The notes: generated by a model from the letters alone, not told the origin. A DNA stretch of 64,000 nt from Psychrobacter sp. TAE2020 (GCF_018919485.1 NZ_JAHLMU010000001.1:534655-598654); one strand, 5' to 3'. Counted from the first letter of the stretch, positions 31,578 to 43,848 are shown. Numbers and translations are program-made.

Positions 31578-32777
31578 ATGTCAGCTACCCAAAATTTTTG
31601 TTCTCATGCTCCCCTAACCTTAAGCAATATTGCTAACCCAACAGCCACACGAGTTATCGTTGGTATGTCAGGCGGGGTTGATTCCTCTGTATCTGCAGTA
31701 TTGTTACAGCAAGCCGGCTTTATCGTCGAAGGGCTGTTTATGAAGAACTGGGAAGAGGACGACGGTAGTGAATACTGTACAGCGATGGACGACTTAGCCG
31801 ACGCACAGTCTGTCTGCGATAAGATCGGCATCAAGCTGCATACTGCTAACTTTGCTATGGAATATTGGGATCGTGTCTTTGAGCACTTTTTAGCGGAGTA
31901 TAAAGCTGGTCGCACCCCTAATCCTGATATCTTATGCAATAAAGAGATTAAGTTCAAAGCCTTTTTGGACTACGCCTTAACCCTTGGCGCTGATTATATT
32001 GCCACTGGTCATTATACCCGTCGCAGTGTCAATTATACCAACAGCAATGGAATTGAAGTTGCGCAGTTATTACGTGGCTTAGATAACAATAAAGATCAGA
32101 GTTACTTTTTACATGCGGTTGGTGGCGATAAGCTTGCCAAGACGCTGTTCCCTGTTGGTGAGCTTGAAAAGCCAATTGTCCGTCAAATCGCTGAACAGCA
32201 TGATTTGATTACGGCTAATAAAAAAGACTCTACTGGTATTTGTTTCATTGGTGAACGTCGTTTTAAGGACTTTTTACAGCAGTATTTACCAGCACAAAAA
32301 GGTAAGGTGCTCACTGATGATGGTCACGTAATAGGCACTCATGATGGACTGATGTATTACACTTTGGGTCAGCGTGGTGGTATTGGTATCGGTGGTGTTA
32401 AAGACCGTCCAGAAGAGCCATGGTTTGTACTAGCCAAAGACTTAGATGACAATCGTCTCATCGTCGGTCAAGGTCATGAACACCCAATGATGATGAGTAC
32501 TCAGTTGCAGGCTTATAAGCTTGATTGGGTCGATGGTCTACCGCCTGCTGCTATCTTCAGTGCTGAAGGTTTACCTTGTATGGCAAAATCACGCTATCGT
32601 CAACCGGATCAAAGCTGCCGAGTGTTTGCTACTAACGCTGATGGTAGCGAGGTAAAGGTAGTATTTGATGAGCTCCAACGTGCAGTCACCCCAGGTCAGT
32701 CAGCGGTATTTTATATCAATGAAGTGTGCTTAGGTGGTGGAGTCATTGCCTCTATTAATGCGCCTCGCCACCTCTGA
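31578..32777 (+). CDS. mnmA: tRNA-specific 2-thiouridylase MnmA
   Basis: Adds the 2-thio group to wobble U34 of tRNA Lys, Glu and Gln using sulfur relayed through the Tus system. 399 aa with a short N-terminal extension of about 25 residues. The PP-loop [13 protein letters not shown] is at 29-41. The catalytic cysteines are in [12 protein letters not shown] and [12 protein letters not shown]. The conserved [10 protein letters not shown] segment is present. The start at 31578 is chosen because the promoter lies over the upstream ATG. Divergent from ispF. Confidence 0.95.
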   Translation: MSATQNFCSHAPLTLSNIANPTATRVIVGMSGGVDSSVSAVLLQQAGFIVEGLFMKNWEEDDGSEYCTAMDDLADAQSVCDKIGIKLHTANFAMEYWDRVFEHFLAEYKAGRTPNPDILCNKEIKFKAFLDYALTLGADYIATGHYTRRSVNYTNSNGIEVAQLLRGLDNNKDQSYFLHAVGGDKLAKTLFPVGELEKPIVRQIAEQHDLITANKKDSTGICFIGERRFKDFLQQYLPAQKGKVLTDDGHVIGTHDGLMYYTLGQRGGIGIGGVKDRPEEPWFVLAKDLDDNRLIVGQGHEHPMMMSTQLQAYKLDWVDGLPPAAIFSAEGLPCMAKSRYRQPDQSCRVFATNADGSEVKVVFDELQRAVTPGQSAVFYINEVCLGGGVIASINAPRHL

Positions 32778-32916
32778 AGCCACTTATCGAAGTGCAATAC
32801 TAGCTACTGACCAAAAGAAGCCATAACCCGCTTTAATCCTCAGTTTTTTGTGCTAACTCTTGTTATAATCACCAAAACCTCCCAACCGCACCATAAATTG
32901 TTTCACTTACTGTTAA

Positions 32917-34335
<1,419 letters not shown>

Positions 34336-34355
34336 ATAATCCAATAGCAGGCCAA

Positions 34356-34997
34356 ATGATTCGACCCTCAAAGGCGGTAGTGATAAGCAGTATTATGGTA
34401 GTAATCATAATACTGCTGGCCAGTATCAACCCATTAGAATGGTCGAGCTACTTGCTACATCAAGCAGGTACCTTAGTATTTTTAGCTATGCTATTGGCGC
34501 TATATCGTTACTGGCTAATAACTTCGCGAGCCTATGTGCTCGCGACTTTGTTTTTGCTAGTTCATATTGTCGGGGCACACTACTTGTATTCGTACGTACC
34601 TTATGATGAATGGACACAGCAGTTATTCAATATAAAGCTAAGCACGCTATTTGGCTGGCAACGTAATATGTACGATCGCTTAGTGCATTTCAGCTACGGC
34701 TTATTATTATTTAGCGCAATGTATCAAAGCCTACAACACTTACTGAAAATACCATCGCCAAAGCAATTGATCGTCATTACTTTAATGCTCAATATGTCTA
34801 CTAGCTTACTCTATGAGCTTTTTGAATGGGGTATCGCCACTACACTATCGCCAGATGCCGCTGAAGCCTATAATGGTCAACAAGGGGATGTTTGGGATGC
34901 GCATAAGGATATGGCACTAGCCTTAGCTGGTGGTATTATTGCAGCGATTTTTTATGCTAAGCGCCTAAGAGTAAACGCCATAAATAAGTACCCATAA
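34356..34997 (+). CDS. DUF2238 (YjdF-like) inner-membrane protein
   Basis: A 213-aa membrane protein with about six hydrophobic helices. The conserved WQRNMYDRLVHFSYGLLLF and LLYELFEWG, then GQQGDVWDAHKDMALALAGG, match the DUF2238/YjdF family, whose function is unknown. The conserved Asp, His and Glu residues face the membrane core and could bind a metal or phosphate, but that is inference. It starts 20 bp after purB and may be read through from it. Confidence 0.85.
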   Translation: MIRPSKAVVISSIMVVIIILLASINPLEWSSYLLHQAGTLVFLAMLLALYRYWLITSRAYVLATLFLLVHIVGAHYLYSYVPYDEWTQQLFNIKLSTLFGWQRNMYDRLVHFSYGLLLFSAMYQSLQHLLKIPSPKQLIVITLMLNMSTSLLYELFEWGIATTLSPDAAEAYNGQQGDVWDAHKDMALALAGGIIAAIFYAKRLRVNAINKYP

Positions 34998-35021
34998 AAC
35001 CTATAGCACTGGCCGTTAGTC

Positions 35022-35207
35022 TTACTCCTTATCGTGCTTTTTACTACTATCACCAGGAATAATGGCTTTACCAACGGCTACCGTGCCTTTGGCAATACCT
35101 TTAGTGGTTTTATAAGCCACTTTTACTGGTACAGTGACTAACTTGTGTACACAAGCTTGTAGGAAAAATAGGCTAGCAATTATGGCGATAATCTGTAATT
35201 TTTTCAT
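35022..35207 (-). CDS. Small lipoprotein
   Basis: A 61-aa lipoprotein: MKKLQIIAIIASLFFLQAC is a clean lipoprotein signal with lipobox LQAC. The mature part is about 44 residues and Lys-rich (VKVAYKTTKGIAKGTVAVGKAIIPG), with a short amphipathic repeat of the Lys-Gly type. The start at 35207 gives the proper signal peptide and has AAGAAG upstream; an ATG at 35243 would add 12 unneeded residues. It lies between DUF2238 and the roxA-like gene, convergent with the former. Function unknown; small lipoproteins of this shape occur across Moraxellaceae. Confidence 0.8.
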   Translation of the reverse strand: MKKLQIIAIIASLFFLQACVHKLVTVPVKVAYKTTKGIAKGTVAVGKAIIPGDSSKKHDKE

Positions 35208-35330
35208 GAGCTTCTTACTGTAAGTAGAATAATAAACAATCATAAACTATTAAAATATTTTTCTAAAGCAAAGCTAGCATTTTTATGCAAATAGTTGTTT
35301 TTTAACCCCTTAAATAATACGGATTTATTA

Positions 35331-36557
35331 ATGAGCTCTTTAAAATTATGCTTGCCTGACTCGATAACCCCAGAGCAGTTTTTAAGCGACTACTGGCAAA
35401 AAAAACCGTTACTAATTAGACAAGGTTTGCCGCAGCTCATAGCTATGTTTGAACCTGATGATATTTTGAACTTGGCGCTAGATGAAGATGCTACTGCTAG
35501 ATTATTAACTCAGCAAGCATCCCCTTCATCAGCCTCCACTAGCCTCAAAAATGGTGACCCTGATAAAGAAAACCATGCTCAATGGCAAGTAAAGAAAAGT
35601 CCTTTAAGCCCTGCTGACTTTGATGGCTTACCAGAGCAATGGACAGTGCTAGTACAAAACCTTGAGCAATGGTCGCCTGAGCTTGGACAGTTGTGGCAAG
35701 CTTTTGACTTCATTCCGCAGTGGCAGCGTGATGACATTATGGTATCTTACGCTCCTAAAGGCGGGTCAGTAGGTAAACATTATGATGATTACGATGTATT
35801 TTTAGCACAAGGCTATGGCTCTAGACGCTGGCAATTAGGTAAATTCTGTGATGAGCATACTGAGTTCGTCGAAGGTGAGCCTATTCGTATCTTTGATGAT
35901 ATGGGTGAGATGATCTTTGATGAAATTTTAGCTGCTGGTGATGTGCTATACGTACCGCCCAAGCTAGCTCATTTTGGCTTAGCAGAAGATGACTGCCTCA
36001 CTTTTTCATTTGGCTGTCGCCGTCCAAACCTGATGCAAATCATCGATAGCTTAGCTGATGTAGCCACTAATGATAGTAAGCTGTTTATTCCAATGTTATT
36101 ACCACAAACCGTGCAGGCGTCAGGTGAATTGCAAGCCGCTAGTATTGAGGCTATTACCGCTCAATTACTACAGCTACTGCAGTCAGACTTGGGTGCTGAT
36201 ATCATTCGGCAAGCCGTCTGCGAAGTAGTCAGTAAGCGTCAATACGATGTACTAGTTCCAGAAGAAAACTTAACTACTGATGAGCTGATACAAGCCTTAG
36301 CTGAAGGGGCGACCTTACAAGCAGACTATAGTAATCGGCTTCTTTATAATAAAGCTGGTGCTAAGCCAAAGAATAATTTAGTGACCCTATACGCTAATGG
36401 TCAACGACTTGACGGCTTGGATGAAACCGCAACTAAGCTTTTAATGCGCTTAGCGGATGGTGAAGTTATTAAGGAAGATGACGTAAATGATGTTGATGCT
36501 GACGAGTTAATGGAATGGTTAGACAATGGTTGGATATGGCTAGATTATCCAGAGTAA
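35331..36557 (+). CDS. roxA: JmjC-type ribosomal protein oxygenase (RoxA/YcfD-like)
   Basis: A cupin-fold 2-oxoglutarate and Fe(II)-dependent oxygenase. The E. coli homologue YcfD hydroxylates an arginine of ribosomal protein L16. 408 aa. Iron ligands are the HxD pair in GKHYDDYDVFLAQGYGSRRWQLG near residue 150 and the distal His in YVPPKLAHFGLAEDDCLTFSFGCR. The C-terminal winged-helix-like domain is present. A Ser/Asp-rich insertion of about 30 residues (QASPSSASTSLKNGDPDKEN) sits near residue 65. An in-frame TTG at 35295 has no support; ATG 35331 gives the family start LKLCLPDSITPEQFL. A terminator follows. Confidence 0.9.
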   Translation: MSSLKLCLPDSITPEQFLSDYWQKKPLLIRQGLPQLIAMFEPDDILNLALDEDATARLLTQQASPSSASTSLKNGDPDKENHAQWQVKKSPLSPADFDGLPEQWTVLVQNLEQWSPELGQLWQAFDFIPQWQRDDIMVSYAPKGGSVGKHYDDYDVFLAQGYGSRRWQLGKFCDEHTEFVEGEPIRIFDDMGEMIFDEILAAGDVLYVPPKLAHFGLAEDDCLTFSFGCRRPNLMQIIDSLADVATNDSKLFIPMLLPQTVQASGELQAASIEAITAQLLQLLQSDLGADIIRQAVCEVVSKRQYDVLVPEENLTTDELIQALAEGATLQADYSNRLLYNKAGAKPKNNLVTLYANGQRLDGLDETATKLLMRLADGEVIKEDDVNDVDADELMEWLDNGWIWLDYPE

Positions 36558-36598
36558 TGTCACTTAGCGGCTGTTAGATTGAGCTTATACACACTAAG

Positions 36599-36647
36599 AA
36601 CCCGATGACTAGAGATGATAGACGCTAGACATCGGGTTTTTTTATCG
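36599..36647 (+). terminator. Terminator of the roxA-like gene
   Basis: ACCCGATG / CATCGGGT with a long loop, followed by seven Ts. Confidence 0.85.
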
Positions 36648-36684
36648 GCTATTACTAGCTTAAATGACAGCAATAGTCATTTGA

Positions 36685-38106
36685 TTACAGTAAGAAAAAA
36701 TACGCCCACAGCCCTACGATCACCGTACAAATGATATTAAGAACTACCCCAACACGTATCATCTCGGTCTGCTTAATCAGCCCAGTACCAAACACAATGG
36801 CATTGGGTGGCGTGGCCACAGGTAGCATAAAGGCACAAGAAGCACCAATACCTATGATTAATACTAACACTTCTTTTGGTAAGCCCATTTGTTGAGAAAT
36901 AGCTGCAAATACTGGTACTAATAGAGCGGCTGATGCAGTATTTGAGGCAAACTCTGTTAAGAATATAATAAATCCCGATACGGCAATCATAACTACAATG
37001 ATAGGCGATGCTGCTAAGGCATTGGCGACCGTAGTACCTAATACTAGCGATGCACCTGAAACCTCCAGCACTGTGGATAAAGCAATACCTCCACCGAACA
37101 GCATAAGCACGCCCCAGTCCGTATTATCAGACACCTCTTTCCATGAGACTAACCCTAAGCTGACAACCGCTGCTGCTGCCGTTAAGGCAACGAGAGCATC
37201 AGTATCAGTAATATCCAATGCAGCGCCAATCTTCTTGGAGAATATCCAGCTCAATGCCGTCACTATAAATACGATAATGGTCACTACGCGGGGCTTAGTC
37301 CAAGCAATAGGCTCAGCTTGAGTAAGAGTGACCTTACGCTTGAGGTTAGGCTTGAGTACTAAGTACATCGACCCTATCACCACTGGCAATAGTACCAACA
37401 TAATAGGAATACCAAATTTCATCCATTCAATAAAGGTGATATCCAGTGCCTTGGCAGCAATGGCATTGGGAGGGGAACCGACGATAGTCCCTAACCCTCC
37501 TAAGCTGGCAGAATAAGCGATACCTAGTAGCACAAATACGAAAGTACCTCGGTCTTCTTCACGGTCAACTTGAGTCAAAATACCTAGGGCTAAGGGCAAC
37601 ATCATAGCAGCAGTAGCGGTATTAGAAATCCACATTGATAAGAATGCAGTGACCCCAAATATCAAAAATACTGCAGTGCCCAGCTTACCTCCTGACAGTG
37701 ACAAGATCTTTAGCGCAATCTTTTTATCCAGCTGTTGCACATGCAAAGCTGCTGCTAGGGCGAAGCCACCAAAAAATAGATAAATAATAGGACTAGCAAA
37801 ACTCTGCAAACCTATTTTAGCATCAAAATCTGGTATACCGATTAGTGCGCCAATTACTATCACTAGTAATGCGGTAATAGTCACGTGCAAGGCTTCAGTT
37901 AGCCACAGCGCACCAATGAAAAACAGCAAAGCTAGCCCTTTATTCGCACTATCATCGTAAGGTAATACATTGTAAATGAGTATACTGATGATCGCTGCTA
38001 TCGCCACCACGATTAGGCCTTTACCTGTACCTTTAGGAAAGGTGTCGGTAAATAAATATCCAGCGCCATCATCAGGAAGATGGCTATCTAATTTTTGCTC
38101 TGACAT
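36685..38106 (-). CDS. DASS-family sodium-coupled anion symporter
   Basis: A 473-aa inner-membrane transporter of the divalent anion:sodium symporter (SLC13/CitT) family with about 12 hydrophobic segments. The paired sodium and substrate motifs are SNTATAAMMLPLALGI in the first half and SNTASAALLVPVF in the second. The GSPPNAIAAKALDI and ATPPNAIVFGTG motifs are also typical. Likely substrates are C4-dicarboxylates or phosphate/sulfate; not decided by sequence. AAGGACG precedes the ATG. Confidence 0.9.
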   Translation of the reverse strand: MSEQKLDSHLPDDGAGYLFTDTFPKGTGKGLIVVAIAAIISILIYNVLPYDDSANKGLALLFFIGALWLTEALHVTITALLVIVIGALIGIPDFDAKIGLQSFASPIIYLFFGGFALAAALHVQQLDKKIALKILSLSGGKLGTAVFLIFGVTAFLSMWISNTATAAMMLPLALGILTQVDREEDRGTFVFVLLGIAYSASLGGLGTIVGSPPNAIAAKALDITFIEWMKFGIPIMLVLLPVVIGSMYLVLKPNLKRKVTLTQAEPIAWTKPRVVTIIVFIVTALSWIFSKKIGAALDITDTDALVALTAAAAVVSLGLVSWKEVSDNTDWGVLMLFGGGIALSTVLEVSGASLVLGTTVANALAASPIIVVMIAVSGFIIFLTEFASNTASAALLVPVFAAISQQMGLPKEVLVLIIGIGASCAFMLPVATPPNAIVFGTGLIKQTEMIRVGVVLNIICTVIVGLWAYFFLL

Positions 38107-38662
38107 AAGACGTCCTTATTGTGCAAAGAGGGTTCATCAAGAATAAAGGATGAAAAATATATAAAAACCCAAAAAGGCTGGCTGGTTTTAGCTATAACTC
38201 TATTTCTCTCTACTGTCATACACTTTACCATTACAAAAGGCTTATTAAAAAAATAGTTATGAAAAAATATCCTCAATGATATTACTTTCCTGAACTATTA
38301 TTTACAGAAATAACTAGGCTACTGTTAAAAGTAATAACCATCTTATGATCGGCAAGTTTTTTTATTAGTCTTAATACCAGCCTAATGGTAGAAACGTAGC
38401 AGCTTTGCTAAGGAATCTTTTGTTGGTGTTTAGCGGGTTTGCGTCGCCACTGTGCTTTGAGGAAAGGTTTCTTACTGTTGTAAAAAGTCAGCATCGTGAT
38501 AGATGGCCATAGCGGATAGCGATAATAATGTCGTTACATATCGTTATCAAATAAATGCAGTTGCATCCTATACAAGCACAAAGGTTTGAAACATACTAAA
38601 TAGCTGAATTGTTAATTTATTAAAATAAATATCAATAAGAACCCCTTTATAAGGAGCACTTT
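38107..38662. other. 556-bp region between the DASS gene and the small acidic ORF
   Basis: Mostly AT-rich. 38516-38549 contains an imperfect inverted repeat (GATAGCGATAA ... TATCGTTATC). The rightmost 150 bases should hold the promoter of the small ORF at 38663. No RNA gene was recognised. Confidence 0.5.
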
Positions 38663-38824
38663 ATGTCACGCGATAAGATCGATCCAACGACGAAAATGGC
38701 ACCAACAGATATTAATCAGGACGGTTTGGCCAAAGAAGATCAACAACGTACTGATGACTCAGCACTAGGTATGATGAAGGCTATGCATGAGCATGAAGAT
38801 CATGAAGAAGATGAGGACGAATAG
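38663..38824 (+). CDS. Small acidic protein of 53 residues
   Basis: A short ORF, MSRDKIDPTTKMAPTDINQDG..., ending in a His/Glu/Asp-rich tail (HEHEDHEEDEDE). AAGGAG at 38651-38656 is placed 6 bases before the ATG, and a strong terminator follows 57 bases after the stop, so it has the frame of a real single-gene unit. The protein is hydrophilic, probably disordered, without membrane segments or cysteines. The acidic His-rich tail could bind metal ions, but that is speculation. I do not recognise the family. Confidence 0.7.
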   Translation: MSRDKIDPTTKMAPTDINQDGLAKEDQQRTDDSALGMMKAMHEHEDHEEDEDE

Positions 38825-38880
38825 TACTGATAAACAGTACTGAGGCTATGAATTAACGGCTATTTCGTTCACTATTAATT

Positions 38881-38915
38881 AAAAAGCGCTCATCATTTTG
38901 ATGAGCGCTTTTTTT
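38881..38915. terminator. Bidirectional terminator overlapping the DUF1275 stop
   Basis: AAAAAGCGCTCATCA / TGATGAGCGCTTTTT with a 3-base loop is a 15-bp perfect stem with a T-run on the right and an A-run on the left. The right arm is inside the coding end of the minus-strand DUF1275 gene, whose stop codon is at 38893-38895. Confidence 0.92.
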
Positions 38916-39591
38916 GTCTAGGTTGACGCTTCTCTGGTAGATGCTCAGAAGCGTAGTTATAAATAAAGGCCGCCACTAATACTATAGTAATTGGCACAAA
39001 TAGCGCACCATAGCCTACTCTGGCATACAAAAATGCACCGACTACTCCGCCACCACAAAAGCAATACCAGATAATAGCCTGAAAGCCCAGAGTCGGCTTA
39101 CTAATAGTTCGGCCAGCTAACCAATTGCCGATAGTTGCTCCCATATCTGAGGTTAGACCTGTCAGATGAGTAGTACGAATAACCGCGCCGCTGTAAGTGG
39201 CTACCATAGCGTTTTGTAACCCGCAAGCCATAGCGGCTGCCAGTTGCCCAAAATAATCATGCTGCTGATATAAAAAATAGCTGATTAGTAATAGTGCGGC
39301 TTCAATATAGAGCGCAGTCCCGTAACGTCGACCTAGCTTTAAGGAAGTTTGCCCGATGACAAAGCCACTCAGTATAGCACCGGCCAAAAATGATAATAGT
39401 GCGGCACCAATATACAAAATACTGCGCGAATCAAAGTGAGCGATAGCAGCTGAAAATAAGCTCACGTTACCAGTGACATGCGAGACTGAGAGATTAGTGA
39501 AACCCATAAGCGCTGCAGTATTCAGGCAGCCGGCACTAAATGCTAATACTGCTCCGCCCCATAGGATCCATTTTGGAAGTCTGGTTATCAT
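38893..39591 (-). CDS. DUF1275 (YoaK-like) membrane protein
   Basis: A 232-aa membrane protein with about six hydrophobic helices. The opening WGGAVLAFSAGCLNTAALMGFTNLSVSHVTGNVS and GLQNAMVATYSGAVIRTTHLTGLTSDMG are hallmarks of DUF1275/YoaK, a family of unknown transport role. The C-terminus is very basic (RQPRQKKRSSK). Its last codons lie within the terminator hairpin shared with the small acidic gene. Confidence 0.88.
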   Translation of the reverse strand: MITRLPKWILWGGAVLAFSAGCLNTAALMGFTNLSVSHVTGNVSLFSAAIAHFDSRSILYIGAALLSFLAGAILSGFVIGQTSLKLGRRYGTALYIEAALLLISYFLYQQHDYFGQLAAAMACGLQNAMVATYSGAVIRTTHLTGLTSDMGATIGNWLAGRTISKPTLGFQAIIWYCFCGGGVVGAFLYARVGYGALFVPITIVLVAAFIYNYASEHLPEKRQPRQKKRSSK

Positions 39592-39636
39592 AGCTACTAC
39601 CTAAGCTTATTACGGCAAAATTGCCATAGTATAACC

Positions 39637-39662
39637 AAAAAAGGCAGCCCAACGGCTGCCTC
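39637..39662 (-). terminator. Terminator of fabI
   Basis: On the minus strand AGGCAGCC GTTG GGCTGCCT is followed by TTTTT. Confidence 0.9.
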
Positions 39663-39680
39663 ACTAGTACTTATCTTAAC

Positions 39681-39708
39681 TGCTATAAATTAGCCGCTAT
39701 AAATTAAC
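39681..39708. repeat. Two tandem 14-bp copies after fabI
   Basis: TGCTATAAATTAGC (39681-39694) is followed by CGCTATAAATTAAC (39695-39708), then a partial CGCTAAAAC. Located between the fabI stop and its terminator. Confidence 0.8.
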
Positions 39709-39727
39709 CGCTAAAACAACTGTCAAA

Positions 39728-40537
39728 TTACTTCTCTGCTTCACCTAATATCATTAACTGCTCGCTGATAGCCACTGTGTTAAAGCCCGCATCAACAAAC
39801 ATAATCTCACCAGTAATACCAGAAGCCCATGGCGATAACAAGAATAAGGCGGCATTACCTACTTCCATCTGGCTAACATTACGCTGTAATGGGGCAATTT
39901 TCTCACTGATATCGAGCATCTTACGGAAGGATTTGATACCGCTCGCCGCTAAGGTACGGATAGGACCAGCTGAGATAGCATTAACGCGAATACCTTCGCC
40001 GCCCATTGAAGTAGCAAGATAGCGAACACTAGCCTCTAAGCTGGCTTTTGCCATACCCATGACATTGTAGTTTGGTAATACCGAAATACTACCTTCGTAA
40101 GTTAGAGTGAGCATAGAACCATGACGCATAGCTAACAGTTCACGTGCGGCTTTTGCTAGTGCTACGAAGCTATAGCTTGAGATATCATGAGCGATATGAC
40201 TGCCTTCGCGAGTGGTGGCATTAACGAAATCGCCGTCGAGCTGATCCATCGGTGCAAAGCCAATGGCATGTACTACCCCATCGATGCCATCGCTCCAATG
40301 AGCGGCCACTTGTTCAAAGCAAGCCGCTATAGACTCATCCGAAGCGACATCACACTCTAGCACTAAGTCCGCTTCAAAATGTTCCGCTGCCATGTCTACC
40401 CGCTTTTTGATCTTCTCATTTGGATAAGTCAAAATTAAAGAAGCACCCTCACGGTGCAGCGCTTCAGCGATAGCCCAAGCAATAGATAGCTTACTGGCGA
40501 TACCAGTGACGACAAAACGTTGTCCTTGAAGTAGCAT
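39728..40537 (-). CDS. fabI: Enoyl-[acyl-carrier-protein] reductase FabI
   Basis: NADH-dependent last step of each fatty acid elongation cycle; the target class of triclosan. 269 aa. The cofactor-binding opening is [19 protein letters not shown] (the FabI variant of the Rossmann loop). The catalytic Tyr-x6-Lys pair is in [15 protein letters not shown], and the substrate loop is [19 protein letters not shown] precedes the ATG. Single gene with a strong terminator. Confidence 0.96.
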   Translation of the reverse strand: MLLQGQRFVVTGIASKLSIAWAIAEALHREGASLILTYPNEKIKKRVDMAAEHFEADLVLECDVASDESIAACFEQVAAHWSDGIDGVVHAIGFAPMDQLDGDFVNATTREGSHIAHDISSYSFVALAKAARELLAMRHGSMLTLTYEGSISVLPNYNVMGMAKASLEASVRYLATSMGGEGIRVNAISAGPIRTLAASGIKSFRKMLDISEKIAPLQRNVSQMEVGNAALFLLSPWASGITGEIMFVDAGFNTVAISEQLMILGEAEK

Positions 40538-40853
40538 AATAGGTCCTTGTTAACCAATAAAAGTAGTTAGAAGTATTGTGGTTCAACAGTATAAATGGTC
40601 AATCGATTATTCGCTTATTATACACGAATCATATTAAGTAAACAGACGTAAACTGATGGTGATTATTGCCATTATTGGTTATCCTCAGCCCATAACCCGG
40701 AAGACTTATCTATAGCAGTATGAAGTTAATCTATTTTCACGTATAATCACAATCCTTCCAAGCTTGCACAGTTTTAAAGCCCTTGCTGACAGCTGTTAGC
40801 ACTATAGGATTTAGCATTAAGTTATACCCACATTTTGGACGGCTGACAACCTT
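40538..40853. other. Divergent fabI-folE intergenic region
   Basis: 316 AT-rich bases that must hold both promoters. No repeat, hairpin or small ORF was convincing. Confidence 0.5.
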
Positions 40854-41450
40854 ATGAGTAATACCCCAATTGCAACTTCAAACTACCATGAAAGTATTGA
40901 ATCCTATCGTCAGCTTATTGTTTCGACAGGCGAAGATTTGGAGCGTCCTGGTCTTGAAGACACCCCTAAACGGGCGGCAAAAGCCTTTGCCCATTTAACC
41001 AAAGGCTATCATCAGAACTTAGACGAAGTAGTCAATGACGCTATATTCCCATCGACCAATCGTGAGCTAGTGTTAGTACAGAACATTGAATTTTATTCAC
41101 TGTGCGAGCATCACATGTTACCTTTTCATGGTGTTGCCCATATAGGTTATCTGCCTAATGGACAAGTACTAGGGTTATCTAAGTTTGCCCGTATTGTCGA
41201 TATGTTCGCTCGGCGCTTGCAAGTTCAAGAGAACTTAAGTGAGCAAGTAGCACAAGCTATTATGGATGTCACTGGTTGTCGCGGCGTTGCTGTCGTTATG
41301 GATGCTTCGCACATGTGTATGATGATGCGTGGGGTCAGCAAGCAGCATTCGACCACTCGTAGTACGGCGATGTTAGGTGAATATGTTCATGACAATCAAG
41401 CGCGCAATGAATTCTTAGGTGCATTACCCAAGCGTCAAGCTGCATTTTAG
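40854..41450 (+). CDS. folE: GTP cyclohydrolase I
   Basis: Converts GTP to dihydroneopterin triphosphate, the first step of folate synthesis. 198 aa, of the FolE1 zinc type. The zinc and substrate motif is [22 protein letters not shown] near 79-100. The second signature is [25 protein letters not shown], and the third zinc cysteine and catalytic His region is HMCMMMRG near residue 150. The weak ribosome site is notable. A poor G-U rich hairpin with T-run lies at 41482-41510. Confidence 0.95.
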   Translation: MSNTPIATSNYHESIESYRQLIVSTGEDLERPGLEDTPKRAAKAFAHLTKGYHQNLDEVVNDAIFPSTNRELVLVQNIEFYSLCEHHMLPFHGVAHIGYLPNGQVLGLSKFARIVDMFARRLQVQENLSEQVAQAIMDVTGCRGVAVVMDASHMCMMMRGVSKQHSTTRSTAMLGEYVHDNQARNEFLGALPKRQAAF

Positions 41451-41481
41451 ACTACTACTAGCATAGTGACTGTATTGAGAT

Positions 41482-41510
41482 AAAAAAGGAGGCTTAGGCT
41501 TTCTTTTTTT
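41482..41510 (+). terminator. Weak terminator-like hairpin after folE
   Basis: AAAAAAGGAGGC / GCTTTCTTTTTT pairs as RNA with several G-U pairs and ends in a T-run. Confidence 0.5.
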
Positions 41511-41722
41511 GTTTAATTTTTCTTTGTTTAGTAGCCATTTAGTCCATTATTTCGAGTCAAAATAACTCAAATCAAAACATACTTTTCAACATTTGAGCCT
41601 TACCTTTTAGCATAAAAAATGCCACCTCGTTGCGAGATAGCATCAGTATTATAAAGAGCGGTTATAAACAGCTTTGCTAAAAACTGTAGTAACAGGGACT
41701 AGCAAAAGTAGCTAATTTTTAA

Positions 41723-41743
41723 GCATTGAGCATTGAGCATTGA
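41723..41743. repeat. Three tandem 7-bp copies right after adhC
   Basis: GCATTGA is repeated three times exactly, beginning a few bases beyond the adhC stop codon (41747-41749 on the minus strand); a partial fourth copy overlaps the stop region. Confidence 0.9.
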
Positions 41744-41746
41744 GCT

Positions 41747-42910
<1,164 letters not shown>

Positions 42911-43053
42911 TTATTGATGCACTGAATTGTCGATACATTGATATAATGCATTAGAATTTTAGATTAGTGCGGTCATTGTATATGATTTGACGCTCAATAA
43001 AAGTATTGTAGGTTTAGCATTGTTTAGTGTTATGTAGCACAATAATACTCGGG

Positions 43054-43848
43054 TTAATACTCCCCTAAAAGCCAGCCGCTGATAAAGGCAAAATACTCTC
43101 GGAACCAAGCGTTATAGCGAATCGATAACGGCGTTGGACTGGCTACGGTTACTGGCTGCTCATAACCTTGATGACGGGCTATAGCCGCTGCTCGAATAAT
43201 ATGAAAATCACTAGTAACAATAGCAATAGGCTCCGCTAAATCCACCCCTTGAGCCGCTAAAATAATCTTGCTGTTCGACAAGTTCTCTTGAGTGCTAGTA
43301 CTAGTGCCTTCTTGCAAAATGCGCTCAAAGGGCACGCTATGCTCAGTATGCAAATAGCTGGCCATAATATCTGCTTCACTACGTTGCCGCCCATAACCAA
43401 TACCCCCACTAGTCATTATCATGGCCGATGGTTGAGCATCGATGATAGTTACTGCCGTATCTAAACGTTTAGCTAAAGTGGCTGTGGGCTTGCCTGCTAC
43501 TGTACCTGAGCCTAACACAATAATCGCCGCAACTGGTGGTAGAGGCTGTGCACTGAGTTTGATTTTCTGCTGCAAGGATTGAATGAATAGCGTAAAGCTA
43601 ATTAGCCAAATCAGCAATAAGCCCCATAGACTATACCAGCCATACTTAAGCCAGCGGGGTTTTGTTACATAGCTATAAATAGATCGCCAGTACACGCTAT
43701 GGATAACCAACACAACGCCTAACCCCAGCGGCACTAAGGTACCAAAATTAATCTTGCCAGCAGCGATTAATAGTACACAATCTATAATCAGCACTAAGCC
43801 GATAGCGCCCACCATGATCCGTAATACAGTGAACAGTACTTTTAACAT
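43054..43848 (-). CDS. YdcF/ElyC/SanA-family (DUF218) membrane-anchored protein
   Basis: A 264-aa protein with two to three hydrophobic helices in residues 1-90 and a DUF218 domain afterwards, presumably outside the inner membrane. DUF218 signatures are AIIVLGSGTVAGKPTATLAKRLDTAV, IMTSGGIGYGRQRSEADIMASYL, STSTQENLSNS and VTSDFHIIRAAAIA. ElyC and SanA relatives take part in envelope and peptidoglycan homeostasis. The C-terminus WFREYFAFISGWLLGEY is typical. Function beyond the family is unknown. Confidence 0.85.
   Translation of the reverse strand: MLKVLFTVLRIMVGAIGLVLIIDCVLLIAAGKINFGTLVPLGLGVVLVIHSVYWRSIYSYVTKPRWLKYGWYSLWGLLLIWLISFTLFIQSLQQKIKLSAQPLPPVAAIIVLGSGTVAGKPTATLAKRLDTAVTIIDAQPSAMIMTSGGIGYGRQRSEADIMASYLHTEHSVPFERILQEGTSTSTQENLSNSKIILAAQGVDLAEPIAIVTSDFHIIRAAAIARHQGYEQPVTVASPTPLSIRYNAWFREYFAFISGWLLGEY

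Noticed and set aside
35295-35330. N-terminal extension of the RoxA-like oxygenase
   Set aside because: TTG start in an A/T-rich leader; the family sequence begins at ATG 35331.
38516-38549. Inverted GATAGCGATAA/TATCGTTATC near the small acidic gene, similar to words upstream of katG
   Set aside because: The match between the two places is only about 10 bases and imperfect; not enough to claim a shared operator.
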